A model generated the notes under the pieces. The model searched no databases. It saw nothing but the letters and a program-made list of their open reading frames with translations, and was not told the origin of the DNA. Made by a program: the position numbers and the translations under genes. This document shows positions 7,027-15,017 of a stretch of 15,057 nt of DNA, one piece after another. Positions within the stretch are counted from its first letter, which is position 1. Each line of letters opens with the position of its first letter. Source of the stretch: Fusobacteriota bacterium (GTDB lineage: Bacteria > Fusobacteriota > Fusobacteriia > Fusobacteriales > Fusobacteriaceae); contig JAEWEF010000074.1 in NCBI GenBank assembly GCA_023389595.1, positions 1 to 15,057 of the forward strand. The letters run 5' to 3'.

Positions 7027-7932
7027 TTATTCCCACACCTCGCGAGCATTTACGACATTTTCGCCAAGAGAAACTTTTATTGCAACGATGGCAACTTCTA
7101 GCTTATCTAAATCGGGCTCCTTAGTTGTTATTTTTTGTAAAAGTAGACCCGGTAAAGCTATTAATTTAATAAGTGGGTTGTTTAAGTGGCAACTAGAAAA
7201 TTTCTGAATTTCATAAGAAATTCCTGCAACTATTGGCATGCAAATTACTCTCGAACAAAGTTTGTATAAAAATTTATAGATACCCGCTTCTGGTACTGGA
7301 AAAATAAAGTCGATAAGGGCAAAAACTATTATAGAAATAAACATAACTATAAATAGAAAACTTGTACCACATCTAGGATGTAGAGTCGTAAAAGTTTTTG
7401 CATTTTCTGGAGTAAGTTCCATATCGTTTTCGTAAGCGTATATAGATTTATGTTCAGCACCATGATATTGAAAAACTGATTGTATATCTTTTGAAAAAGA
7501 AATTAACCAGATGTATAGAATAAAACTAATCATTCTTATTACTGCCTCAGCTATATTTGCTTTTGCAATATTAGACTTAAATAAAAAAGTTCCTAAAAAA
7601 GATGGCAATACCATAAACATAAGTATACCAAGAGATAGAGAAAAAACAGTTACCAGTATGGCTTCTTTGTTGCTTAACGCTTTTTCGTCAGATTCTTCAG
7701 ATTGATTTGCCGCAAAAGTTAACTCTTTTACACCTATAACTAGAGCCTCAAAAAGCATAACTATTCCTCTTATAAAAGGTTTTTTCAAAAATTCTCTATT
7801 TTTATCTACAAGTTTCGTTTTTTTGTATACGATTTCACCCGTCGGTTTTCTAACGGCAGTGGCTATACATTCACTTCCCTTCATCATAACTCCGCCTATT
7901 ACTGCCTGTCCTCCTATTGACGCTTTTTTCAT
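7027..7932 (-). CDS. yqhQ: DUF1385 family membrane protein (YqhQ-like)
   Basis: A conserved membrane protein of the DUF1385/YqhQ family, function not established. It shows the family N-terminus IGGQAVIGGVMMKG, the RGIVMLFEALVIGVKEL block (about 55-71), several hydrophobic helices (about 90-110, 125-147, 191-215, 225-245), and the conserved polar motifs FQYHGAEHKSIYAYE (about 154-168) and LHPRCGTSF (about 184-192). The His, Glu and Cys residues in these motifs suggest a metal site, which is inference. A GTG at 7938 opens the frame two codons earlier, but it falls inside the AAGGAG at 7938-7943, so the ATG at 7932 with 5 nt spacing is the real start; the protein is 301 residues. It begins 2 nt after the phosphatase stop and is followed by the Rrf2 gene after 1 nt, a clear co-translational layout. 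Confidence 0.88.
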   Translation of the reverse strand: MKKASIGGQAVIGGVMMKGSECIATAVRKPTGEIVYKKTKLVDKNREFLKKPFIRGIVMLFEALVIGVKELTFAANQSEESDEKALSNKEAILVTVFSLSLGILMFMVLPSFLGTFLFKSNIAKANIAEAVIRMISFILYIWLISFSKDIQSVFQYHGAEHKSIYAYENDMELTPENAKTFTTLHPRCGTSFLFIVMFISIIVFALIDFIFPVPEAGIYKFLYKLCSRVICMPIVAGISYEIQKFSSCHLNNPLIKLIALPGLLLQKITTKEPDLDKLEVAIVAIKVSLGENVVNAREVWE

Positions 7933-7934
7933 AA

Positions 7935-9464
7935 TCACTCCTTATTTATACACTTCATTATCACAAAAGTAATATCATCTACTTGTTCGTTGTTGCCAAC
8001 AAATTTATCTATCGAATTTAAAACTGCAATTTTTATTTCTTCTAAATTTTTATTTTTGTTTTCTAATATTACTTCTTTTAATCGTTCTATACCAAAAAGT
8101 TCTTTATTTTCAGATTCAGCCTCTATAACACCATCAGTGTACATAAAGACTATGTCGCCCTCTTCCAAAAATATTTCCTTTTCTTTGTATTTGTAATCCT
8201 TTAAAAAGCCTATGGCAACTCCTTTAACAGAAATTGTTTCTAGAATATCTGTCGACTTCCTATAAATTATTAGCGGGTTATGACCGGCATTAGATATTGT
8301 AAATTTTCTTGTCGACATATCATATTTAGTATTCATCATAGTTATGAACATATCTTCACTTATGTCTTCATAAATAATTTGATTAAATAAATTTAATTCT
8401 TGTGCTGGTCCCTCAGTAGTTATGTTGTATACCGTCTTTAAAACTGATCTACTAAGTGCCATAAGAAAAGCTGCTGGTACACCCTTACCACTAACATCTG
8501 CTATATTTATAGAAAATATATTGTTTCTAATAAAATAATCGTAATAATCTCCGCCTATTTCTTTAGCTGGTTCAAAATATGTAATTATTTCTAGCCCATC
8601 CAGCTTATTAATACTTTCTGGTAATATTCTTTTTTGCATGTTAGATGCAAGTTCAAGTTCTCCAGAAATCCTTTCATTTACTATTAATCTTTCGTGATTG
8701 AAAGAATTGTAAATAGCAATGGAAGCTTGGATAGAAAGAGCAGATATCATTTCTCTTTCAAGCTCTAGTAGATTAACTTTATTTTCTATTATATATATTA
8801 CTCCCAGTTCTATTTCATTTATCACAAGAGGAGTAACTATTATTTCTTCGTCAGATAAAACTATAAAATTTGAAGAAAATTCGTTATATAAATTGACATA
8901 ATCTTTAGACGAAAAGTTGTTAAATTTTTCCACATCAACTTCTAAATTTTCTCTAAATTTTAAAGCCCCCTTTACTTTTTTATTTACAAGTACATTATCT
9001 TCCCACAGATAAATAGTCATTCTTTTTGCGGCAGTAAGTATAAAGTATGCATCCAAAATTATATCCACTATTTTATCTAAATCAAAAATTGATAAAACAT
9101 TCCTCGATAAATTATTTAGGCTGTATAAGTTGTGAACTCTACGCTTAAGTATATTGTTGCTGTATTCGAGTTGCGAGGTTTTAGTTATAAGGGAATTGTA
9201 TGTAATTTCTAACTCATTTCTAAATTCTTTTAATTCCTCCAAAGAATTATCAAGTTCGTTATCCTGTTTTATAAAAGAATTCAGAGTAGTTTTGTATTCT
9301 TCTGTCAAAACATCTGTAGATAGATTGAGTTGCTTTCTCTTTTTAAGTCCATCTAAAATATTAAGACCCTCTTTTATACTCTGGTTAGTTAGTCTTTTTA
9401 TATATATCAAAGCCATAGCTGCCATCAATATGATTAAAATAATGGCGTAAAAAAAACTTCTCAT
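7935..9464 (-). CDS. Membrane-anchored GAF-PP2C (SpoIIE/RsbU-type) serine phosphatase
   Basis: A 509-residue signalling phosphatase. Residues 4-22 form one N-terminal membrane helix, followed by a coiled-coil-like region (about 27-110), a GAF-like sensor domain (about 118-255) and a SpoIIE-type PP2C domain (about 268-505). Metal-binding and catalytic motifs are intact: EIGGDYYD (302-309, D306), IADVSGKG (D323), SNAGHNP (391-397), YTDG (D444) and QVDD (D496, D497). Such enzymes usually dephosphorylate STAS-domain anti-sigma-factor antagonists in partner-switching cascades, but no STAS antagonist or RsbW-type kinase gene is in this window, so its target is unknown. The stop overlaps the yqhQ ribosome binding site; the start lies 12 nt after the uvrC stop, with a GGGGGA ribosome binding site. 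The SpoIIE-like domain alone does not imply sporulation. Confidence 0.9.
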   Translation of the reverse strand: MRSFFYAIILIILMAAMALIYIKRLTNQSIKEGLNILDGLKKRKQLNLSTDVLTEEYKTTLNSFIKQDNELDNSLEELKEFRNELEITYNSLITKTSQLEYSNNILKRRVHNLYSLNNLSRNVLSIFDLDKIVDIILDAYFILTAAKRMTIYLWEDNVLVNKKVKGALKFRENLEVDVEKFNNFSSKDYVNLYNEFSSNFIVLSDEEIIVTPLVINEIELGVIYIIENKVNLLELEREMISALSIQASIAIYNSFNHERLIVNERISGELELASNMQKRILPESINKLDGLEIITYFEPAKEIGGDYYDYFIRNNIFSINIADVSGKGVPAAFLMALSRSVLKTVYNITTEGPAQELNLFNQIIYEDISEDMFITMMNTKYDMSTRKFTISNAGHNPLIIYRKSTDILETISVKGVAIGFLKDYKYKEKEIFLEEGDIVFMYTDGVIEAESENKELFGIERLKEVILENKNKNLEEIKIAVLNSIDKFVGNNEQVDDITFVIMKCINKE

Positions 9465-9476
9465 TCTTCCCCCACA

Positions 9477-11249
9477 TTAACTGTTTAATATATTTTTGAT
9501 TTCTTGTGCCACAGATAAAGGAACTACTTTTGCTATATCTTCTACACTTGCATTTTTTATATTTTCTACCGACCCAAAAGTTTTTAAAAGCTTTTTCTTT
9601 CTAGTATCTCCCACTCCTTTTACTTCATCCAGTTGTGAGGAGATAATTCTTTTTCTTCTCAATTTTCTGTGATAGGTTATACCAAATCTGTGAGCTTCGT
9701 CCCTAACTCTTTGAAAAATCTTTATTGCTTCACTGTCCATAGAAAATCTAAATGATTCACTTATGCCGTATTTGAAAATTTCTTCTTCTTTTTTAGCTAT
9801 ACTTAGCAAATCTGCATATTCTAATTTCCCTAATTTTTTAAGTACTTCACCGGCAGCATTTATTTGACCGAGACCACCGTCTATGAGAATTACATCGGGG
9901 AAATCTTTTTTATCGAGTTTAGAATATCTTCTCTCTATAACTTCTCTCATCATAGAAAAATCGTCGGGAGTATCCTTACATCTTATTTTAAATCTCCTGT
10001 AATATTTTTTGGCGGCACGTCCTTCTATAGAAACACTCATAGATGCAACGGCATCTTTTCCTTGTATGTTAGATATGTCGAAGCATTCTATTTTAATAGG
10101 TAATTTTTTTAGAGAAAGTTTTTCGTAAATTTCTCTTATTCCATTTTCTATTACATCTTTTTTGAGATAGTAGTTGCTTATATCTTTTGCTAGATTAGAG
10201 TATGCCATATCGAGCAACTTTTTTCTTCTTGAATTTATTTTTGGAAAAAAAACATTAATTTTTTTATTCGAATATTTTTCAAGAGCTAATATTGCATTTT
10301 TAAATTTCTCTTCGTTTATACTATCTATAACAATATTATTGGGTAGCGTGTATTTGGTGTAGTACGAAATTAAAATGCTGTCATATACGTTGTCAAAAAA
10401 TTTTCCCTCAGTATCGATAGAAGTTGAATTTTTACCTAATATTTTACCATTTCTAATATTTAAAACAAGTATAAAAATTTTATTTTCGCTGTGATGAAAA
10501 GTGAAAATATCTTCGTCCAGATCTCTACCATACTCTATTATCTGATTTTTTTCCATATTTTGTAAAACTTTTATTTTTTCTCTCACAACTATTGCTTTTT
10601 CAAACTCCATTCTATCCGACAAAATTGTCATCTCATTAGAAAGAGATTTAATGAGCTTATCGATATTTTTCTTTAATATTTCTCTAACGGAACTTACGCC
10701 AACTGTATATTCTTCCCTAATATTTTTATAGACGCAAGGGCCGTAACAATTCTTCATATAATATCTAAGACACGGTCTCTTATATTTTCTATTCATATCA
10801 CGATTGCAATCTCTTAATTTAAAAGTGTTTGCAAGTATATTTTTAAAATTCCACGCTCCGTGAGGATAGGGACCAAAATATTCCGCCTTATCGTGATTCA
10901 AGGATTTTGTTGTCCGTATTATTTTTATTGTCGGGAAATCTTCCTTACTAAGACTGATAAGCGGATAAGTTTTTTCGTCCTTTAATAGAATATTATATTT
11001 CGGTCTATATTTTTTTATAAGATTATTTTCAAGTATAAGAGCGTCAATTTCATTATTCGTTATAAAAAATTCTATGTCTTCAATATTTTTTACAAGTTCA
11101 CTCGTTTTAAAATCGTCGTGCTGTTTATTAAAGTATGAATACACTCTTTTTTTTAAATTTTTAGCCTTACCGACATAAATTACTTTGGACTTGCTTTTCA
11201 TTAAGTATACGCCCGGATTGTCAGGTACATTTATTTTACCAATATCCAC
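9477..11249 (-). CDS. uvrC: Excinuclease ABC subunit UvrC
   Basis: The endonuclease subunit of UvrABC nucleotide excision repair, which incises on both sides of a lesion. Numbered from the upstream ATG: GIY-YIG nuclease domain with PGVYLMK and IYVGKAKNLKKR (14-37); cysteines C150, C162, C170 and C174, matching the spacing of the [4Fe-4S] ligands known in UvrC; UVR domain (about 205-240) for UvrB contact; RNase H-like nuclease with FDIS (D393), LIDGG (D459) and AHRFGITYHR (H522); helix-hairpin-helix tail (about 540-590). Full family length. An ATG at 11255 lies only 1 nt from its AGGGAG (11257-11262), whereas the GTG at 11249 is 7 nt away, so I prefer the GTG (590 residues). Either start overlaps the end of rapZ, which suggests translational coupling. 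Confidence 0.95.
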   Translation of the reverse strand: MDIGKINVPDNPGVYLMKSKSKVIYVGKAKNLKKRVYSYFNKQHDDFKTSELVKNIEDIEFFITNNEIDALILENNLIKKYRPKYNILLKDEKTYPLISLSKEDFPTIKIIRTTKSLNHDKAEYFGPYPHGAWNFKNILANTFKLRDCNRDMNRKYKRPCLRYYMKNCYGPCVYKNIREEYTVGVSSVREILKKNIDKLIKSLSNEMTILSDRMEFEKAIVVREKIKVLQNMEKNQIIEYGRDLDEDIFTFHHSENKIFILVLNIRNGKILGKNSTSIDTEGKFFDNVYDSILISYYTKYTLPNNIVIDSINEEKFKNAILALEKYSNKKINVFFPKINSRRKKLLDMAYSNLAKDISNYYLKKDVIENGIREIYEKLSLKKLPIKIECFDISNIQGKDAVASMSVSIEGRAAKKYYRRFKIRCKDTPDDFSMMREVIERRYSKLDKKDFPDVILIDGGLGQINAAGEVLKKLGKLEYADLLSIAKKEEEIFKYGISESFRFSMDSEAIKIFQRVRDEAHRFGITYHRKLRRKRIISSQLDEVKGVGDTRKKKLLKTFGSVENIKNASVEDIAKVVPLSVAQEIKNILNS

Positions 11250-12090
11250 GAACATTCTCCCTGTGATATGAATAAACTTCTATTTTTTCATTTTTAGATA
11301 AATATTCTTTTAAAAGCTCAACAAAAACTACAGAACGATGTTGCCCTCCAGAACAACCTATAGCTATAGTTAAATGTTTTTTACCCTCCGTTATGTATTC
11401 TTCCAGTAAAAAATCTATAAAATCTTTTAATTTATCTAAAAATTTTTGGCTGATTTCATTTTTCATAACGTAGTTTTTTACTTCTTTGTCGAAACCCGTT
11501 TTATTTTTTAGATCGTCTATGTAGTATGGATTGGGAATGAAACGTAGGTCGAACATAAGGTCGGCATCTATCGGAACGCCATATTTGAAGCCGAAAGATT
11601 GCAGATGAATTTTCATAGAATTTATTTTGAATTCTTCTGCAATAATTTCTTTGATTTTATTTGCCAGTTCGTTGGTACGGAGAAAACTTGTATCTATAAC
11701 AAAATGAGATTTCTCTTTTATTCCCTCCATTATTTCTTTTTCTTTTTTTACACTTTCAAGAAGTGAGTCGGATTTTATGGGATGCTTTCTCCTTGTAAGA
11801 TTGTATCTTCCAAGTATTACAGATATGTCTGCATCAAGATAGATTATCTGATATTTCAGTTTTTCGTTTTCGACTTTTGATATCCATTCAAAAAAATCTT
11901 CAGTTTTTTTAAGCGTTCTTATATCGACTCCTACCGCGAGCTTATTTACGTTAATTTCTGGCAAGTATTTTTCTAAACCTATTGGTAAATTATCGATGGT
12001 ATAAAAATCTAAATCCTCCAAAATATTAAGTGCGGTAGATTTTCCTGCACCGCTCATGCCGGTTACTATAATTAGTTGTTTTTCTTCCAT
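11236..12090 (-). CDS. rapZ: RapZ family nucleotide-binding protein (YvcJ-like)
   Basis: A RapZ/YvcJ-family P-loop protein. The N-terminal kinase-like domain has Walker A GMSGAGKST near residues 11-19 and the GVDIRT motif; the C-terminal domain has FGFKYGVPIDADLMFDLRF and the late signature GCSGGQHRSV. Length (284 residues from this start) is the same as in other bacteria. In E. coli RapZ binds glucosamine-6-phosphate and directs RNase E to the sRNA GlmZ; in Firmicutes, which lack GlmZ, the role is less clear although the protein binds nucleotides and affects competence in B. subtilis. An ATG two codons upstream (12096) abuts the only GGGG (12098-12101), so the ATG at 12090 with 7 nt spacing is preferred. 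It heads the minus-strand operon; the usual yvcK and whiA partners are not next to it. Confidence 0.94.
   Translation of the reverse strand: MEEKQLIIVTGMSGAGKSTALNILEDLDFYTIDNLPIGLEKYLPEINVNKLAVGVDIRTLKKTEDFFEWISKVENEKLKYQIIYLDADISVILGRYNLTRRKHPIKSDSLLESVKKEKEIMEGIKEKSHFVIDTSFLRTNELANKIKEIIAEEFKINSMKIHLQSFGFKYGVPIDADLMFDLRFIPNPYYIDDLKNKTGFDKEVKNYVMKNEISQKFLDKLKDFIDFLLEEYITEGKKHLTIAIGCSGGQHRSVVFVELLKEYLSKNEKIEVYSYHRENVRGYW
11257..11262 (-). promoter_or_regulatory. Ribosome binding site deciding the uvrC start
   Basis: AGGGAG read on the minus strand, inside the last codons of rapZ. It is 1 nt from an ATG (11255) and 7 nt from an in-frame GTG (11249). The second spacing is normal for initiation, so the GTG is favoured. 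Confidence 0.55.
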
Positions 12091-12138
12091 CTTCATACCC
12101 CATTTCCGATTAAAAAAGAAAATACTGTTTACTATACA

Positions 12139-12167
12139 ATTTTATATTTAAAACAAAAAAAAATCAA
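12139..12167 (-). promoter_or_regulatory. Probable promoter of the rapZ operon
   Basis: On the minus strand TTGATT (12167-12162) and TAAAAT (12144-12139) are separated by 17 bp, each five of six matches to consensus or close. The start point would fall about 40 nt before rapZ. No other good promoter is seen between here and the terminator after the Rrf2 gene, so it may drive all five genes. Confidence 0.55.
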
Positions 12168-12236
12168 GTTTTATAAAAAATATAGCACAATAAAATAGAT
12201 TAATTTTTTATTATTGATTTTGTAAAAAATAAATTT

Positions 12237-12246
12237 GTGATATAAT
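12237..12246 (+). promoter_or_regulatory. Extended -10 promoter of the CNNM/CorC-family gene
   Basis: GTGATATAAT contains a perfect TATAAT (12241-12246) preceded by TGA, an extended -10. No strong -35 is present at 17 bp; TTGTAA at 12220-12225 would give a 15-bp spacer. The Shine-Dalgarno AAAGGTGAT (12264-12272) follows. Confidence 0.7.
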
Positions 12247-12275
12247 AAAAATAAGTTGATATTAAAGGTGATAAT

Positions 12276-13592
12276 ATGGATTTTACAATTAAAATTTTAC
12301 TTATAATTATACTCATCTTGATGAGTGCTTTTTTTTCTGCTAGTGAAATTGCTTTAGCAAGTTCAAGAATTACAAAATTGCAAACACTTATAGATGAGGG
12401 AGACGAAAGAGCTAAAACTATAATTAAAACTCAGGAGCATGCTGGAGATTTTTTTGCAGCAATACAGGTTGGAATAAATGCCGTTGCAATACTTGGAGGT
12501 ATAATAGGAGACAAAATACTTAACCCGTACGTAGAATCTTTTATTAAAAATGTTTTTCCAAACGCATCATCTAATGCGTTAATCGTAGGAAATGTTTTGT
12601 CATTTATTTTCGTAACTTTTTTATTCATACAGTTTGCAGATTTTATACCTAAACGTCTTGCTATGGTATACCCCGAAAAAATTGCATTAAAAACTGTTGG
12701 AACTATGATAGTAATTATGAAAATTTTAAAACCGTTTATTAGACTTATAGATGGCATAGCTGTAATAATTTTTAAAATTTTTAAATTGGAAATTATAAGA
12801 CAGGACAAGATAACTCATGAAGATATAGTTGCATTGGTTGATGCGGGGGCTGAAGCTGGAATAGTACACAAAAAAGAACATTCACTCATAGAAAATATTT
12901 TTGAATTGGAAACGAGATGGGTAACTTCAATTATGACTCCACGAGATGATATCCCCTATATTTCGGTTTACGATTCTGAAGAAGAAGTTAAAAAAAATAT
13001 GAGGGAGCATCCGAATAGAAAATTTTTAATTTGCGGACATAATTTAGACGACATTTTAGGAACGATAGATTCGAAAGACTTACTTCCTGTAATTTTGGAT
13101 GGCGACACGAACATAATTAAATTTATCAGAGATTTTTACAAAAAAGATTTGCTTGTTATTCCAAATACATTAACTGTTTCGGATACTCTGGATCAATTTA
13201 ACGAAAAAAAAGATGATTTTGCCGTAATTTTGAATGAATATTCACATGTTACGGGGATAGTAACTTTATACGACGTAATAGGAACCGTTGTCGATAGAGT
13301 AGTCTACTCTAAAGAAGAAGATTTACAAGTGATACAAAGAGACGAACACTCTTGGTTGATAGACGGTCTCACTCCCATAGAGGATGTTAAAAAAGCTTTG
13401 GAAATTTATGAAAAGTTTCCTGAAGAAGATACATATGAAACTATAGCCGGCTTTATGATGTATATGCTTAAAACGATACCAAAAAAAGGAGCAAAGGTTG
13501 AATATTTTGGATACGTTTTTGAGGTTGTAGATGTAGATTCTTTTAAAATAGATCAGCTACTCGTAATCCAAAAAAATAAAAATTTAATTTAA
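12276..13592 (+). CDS. CNNM/CorC (HlyC/TlyC) family transporter with DUF21, CBS and CorC domains
   Basis: A 438-residue membrane protein of the family often labelled hemolysin, now linked mainly to magnesium or cobalt efflux (for example MpfA of Staphylococcus aureus). The N-terminal DUF21/CNNM membrane domain (about 1-175) begins with SASEIALASSRITKLQ (21-36) and has PKRLAMVYPEKIAL (125-138). A pair of CBS domains follows (about 216-345, opening with IMTPRDDIPYISV), then a CorC/HlyC domain (about 355-435). In the membrane domain the sequence before PKR reads ADFI, where most relatives have a Gly-Glu pair; the Glu-to-Asp change is conservative. The start ATG has AAAGGTGAT with 3-4 nt spacing. 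It is a single-gene unit, divergent from rapZ. The exact ion is not decided by sequence. Confidence 0.88.
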   Translation: MDFTIKILLIIILILMSAFFSASEIALASSRITKLQTLIDEGDERAKTIIKTQEHAGDFFAAIQVGINAVAILGGIIGDKILNPYVESFIKNVFPNASSNALIVGNVLSFIFVTFLFIQFADFIPKRLAMVYPEKIALKTVGTMIVIMKILKPFIRLIDGIAVIIFKIFKLEIIRQDKITHEDIVALVDAGAEAGIVHKKEHSLIENIFELETRWVTSIMTPRDDIPYISVYDSEEEVKKNMREHPNRKFLICGHNLDDILGTIDSKDLLPVILDGDTNIIKFIRDFYKKDLLVIPNTLTVSDTLDQFNEKKDDFAVILNEYSHVTGIVTLYDVIGTVVDRVVYSKEEDLQVIQRDEHSWLIDGLTPIEDVKKALEIYEKFPEEDTYETIAGFMMYMLKTIPKKGAKVEYFGYVFEVVDVDSFKIDQLLVIQKNKNLI

Positions 13593-13617
13593 AAAGCCGT
13601 TTTAAAACGGCTTTTTT
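13591..13617. terminator. Bidirectional rho-independent terminator between the CNNM gene and pgi
   Basis: GCCGTTTT (13596-13603) directly abuts its reverse complement AAAACGGC (13604-13611), flanked by five A and six T. It works as stem plus U-tract in both directions. The A-run includes the last two bases of the CNNM-gene stop codon (13590-13592) and the T-run includes bases of the pgi stop codon (13616-13618), so no intergenic space is spent outside the terminator. Confidence 0.92.
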
Positions 13618-14971
13618 ATAATCTTTTTTCCAATTCTTCTTTTAATTCTTCATATCCTTTTTTACCTAAAAGTGCAAACATATTTTTTTTGTAAGATTCC
13701 ACTCCGGGTTGATTAAAAGGATTAACCCCAAGCATGTATCCACTAACTGCACAAGCATTTTCAAAAAATGAAATTAGATAACCTATGTAGTAAGAATTTA
13801 TTCTAGGAATATTTACAACCATACAAGGGACACCGCCATCTATGTGAGCAAGCAATGTTCCTTGAAAAGCTTTATTGTTGATGAAACTCATATTTTTCCC
13901 GGCAAGATAATTAAGTCCATCCAAGTCTTCATCTTCTTTTAAAATTTCTACATCTTCATCTTCTGAAACTATATTTAAAATTGTTTCCATAAGTTTTCTT
14001 TCACCGTCTTGTATATATTGCCCCATCGAATGTAAGTCGGTAGAAAAATCTACAGATGCCGGGAAGATTCCTTTTTTGTCTTTTCCTTCAGATTCACCAA
14101 AAAGTTGTTTCCACCATTCAGAAAAATAATGCATTCTTGGATCGTAATTTACAAGCAATTCTATGAAATATCCTTTTCTGTATAAAATATTTCTAGTTAA
14201 AGCGTATTGCATTACAGTATTTTTTTCAAAATCTTTTGAAAGTGCAATATCTGTTGCAGATTTTGCTCCAGATAGCATGTCGTCTATATCTATACCGGCA
14301 CAGGCTATAGGCAGTAGTCCAACAGGAGAAAGAACTGAATATCTTCCGCCTATATCGTCTTCTATTACAAAAGTTTCATAATTTTCTTTGTCGGCAAGTT
14401 GTTTTAATGCACCCTTTTCTCTATCAGTAGTGGCAAAAATTCTTTTTCTTGCCTCATCTTTGCCATATTTTTTTTCTAAAAGATTTTTAAAAATTCTGAA
14501 AGCTATTGCAGGTTCCGTAGTAGTACCAGATTTTGAAATTACATTTACACAAAAATCCTTTTCTCCTATAAGTTCTATAAGATGCTTTAAATATCTTCCT
14601 GAAATGTTTTGTCCCGCAAAATAAATTTCCGGAGTTTTTCTTTTGTTTTTATCCAAATTATTATAAAAACTGTGAGAAAGAGCTTCGATAACTGCTTTTG
14701 CTCCCAGATATGAACCACCTATTCCTATTACAATCAAAACTTCTGAATTTGCTTTTATAAATTCTGCAGCTTTTTTGATTTTTTCAAGCTCTTCTTTTTT
14801 TTCTTCGTCGTACGCATAAGGGAGAGATACCCAACCTAGAAAATCGTTCCCTGCTCCTTTTTTTTCTGTGAAAATTGTGTGAGCTTTTAAAACTTCTGCT
14901 TTCGTATTTTGAATTTCTTTTTCGTTTATAAATTTTGATGTTTTCGTAATATCTAAATTAAAATGATTCAT
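13616..14971 (-). CDS. pgi: Glucose-6-phosphate isomerase
   Basis: Cytoplasmic glucose-6-phosphate isomerase, interconverting glucose-6-phosphate and fructose-6-phosphate in glycolysis and gluconeogenesis. The 451 residues match the short bacterial (Firmicutes) form. Sugar-binding SIS-domain blocks are IGIGGSYLGAKA (82-93) and ISKSGTTTEPA (145-155). The first family signature lies at DIGGRYSVLSPVG (206-218) and the second at NPFNQPGVESYK (417-428). Expected catalytic residues are present: E293 in FGESEGK, H314 in DLHSMGQ and K428 in ESYKKN. The ATG at 14971 has a strong GGAGGT (14978-14983) with 6 nt spacing. It is a single-gene unit with its own promoter, convergent with the CNNM gene, and no glycolytic neighbours are present. 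Confidence 0.97.
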   Translation of the reverse strand: MNHFNLDITKTSKFINEKEIQNTKAEVLKAHTIFTEKKGAGNDFLGWVSLPYAYDEEKKEELEKIKKAAEFIKANSEVLIVIGIGGSYLGAKAVIEALSHSFYNNLDKNKRKTPEIYFAGQNISGRYLKHLIELIGEKDFCVNVISKSGTTTEPAIAFRIFKNLLEKKYGKDEARKRIFATTDREKGALKQLADKENYETFVIEDDIGGRYSVLSPVGLLPIACAGIDIDDMLSGAKSATDIALSKDFEKNTVMQYALTRNILYRKGYFIELLVNYDPRMHYFSEWWKQLFGESEGKDKKGIFPASVDFSTDLHSMGQYIQDGERKLMETILNIVSEDEDVEILKEDEDLDGLNYLAGKNMSFINNKAFQGTLLAHIDGGVPCMVVNIPRINSYYIGYLISFFENACAVSGYMLGVNPFNQPGVESYKKNMFALLGKKGYEELKEELEKRL

Positions 14972-15007
14972 GGCGTTACCTCCGTAAAAATTTTAAAATA
15001 CAAATAT

Positions 15008-15017
15008 ATTATATCAC
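15008..15017 (-). promoter_or_regulatory. Extended -10 promoter of pgi
   Basis: On the minus strand GTGATATAAT (15017-15008) carries a perfect TATAAT preceded by TGA, about 37 nt before the pgi ATG. The -35 position at 17 bp (15031-15036, CTATTT) is poor, so this is probably an extended -10 promoter. The ten bases are identical to those upstream of the CNNM gene at 12237-12246. Confidence 0.65.

Noticed and set aside
7027..7049. Upstream ATG extending the Rrf2 protein by eight residues into yqhQ
   Set aside because: The extension (MLARCGNK) does not fit the family N-terminus and would overlap yqhQ; the ATG at 7025 fits both family and operon spacing.
7936..7938. GTG as the yqhQ start
   Set aside because: It falls inside the AAGGAG that serves the ATG at 7932, so it cannot use that ribosome binding site.
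7935..9464. Reading the SpoIIE-type phosphatase as evidence of sporulation
   Set aside because: The domain is shared with RsbU and many general signalling phosphatases; the long multi-helix membrane region of true SpoIIE is missing, with only one N-terminal helix here.
12276..13592. Calling the CNNM/CorC protein a hemolysin
   Set aside because: The label is historical; the DUF21-CBS-CorC architecture is that of ion transporters, and nothing in the sequence supports a toxin.
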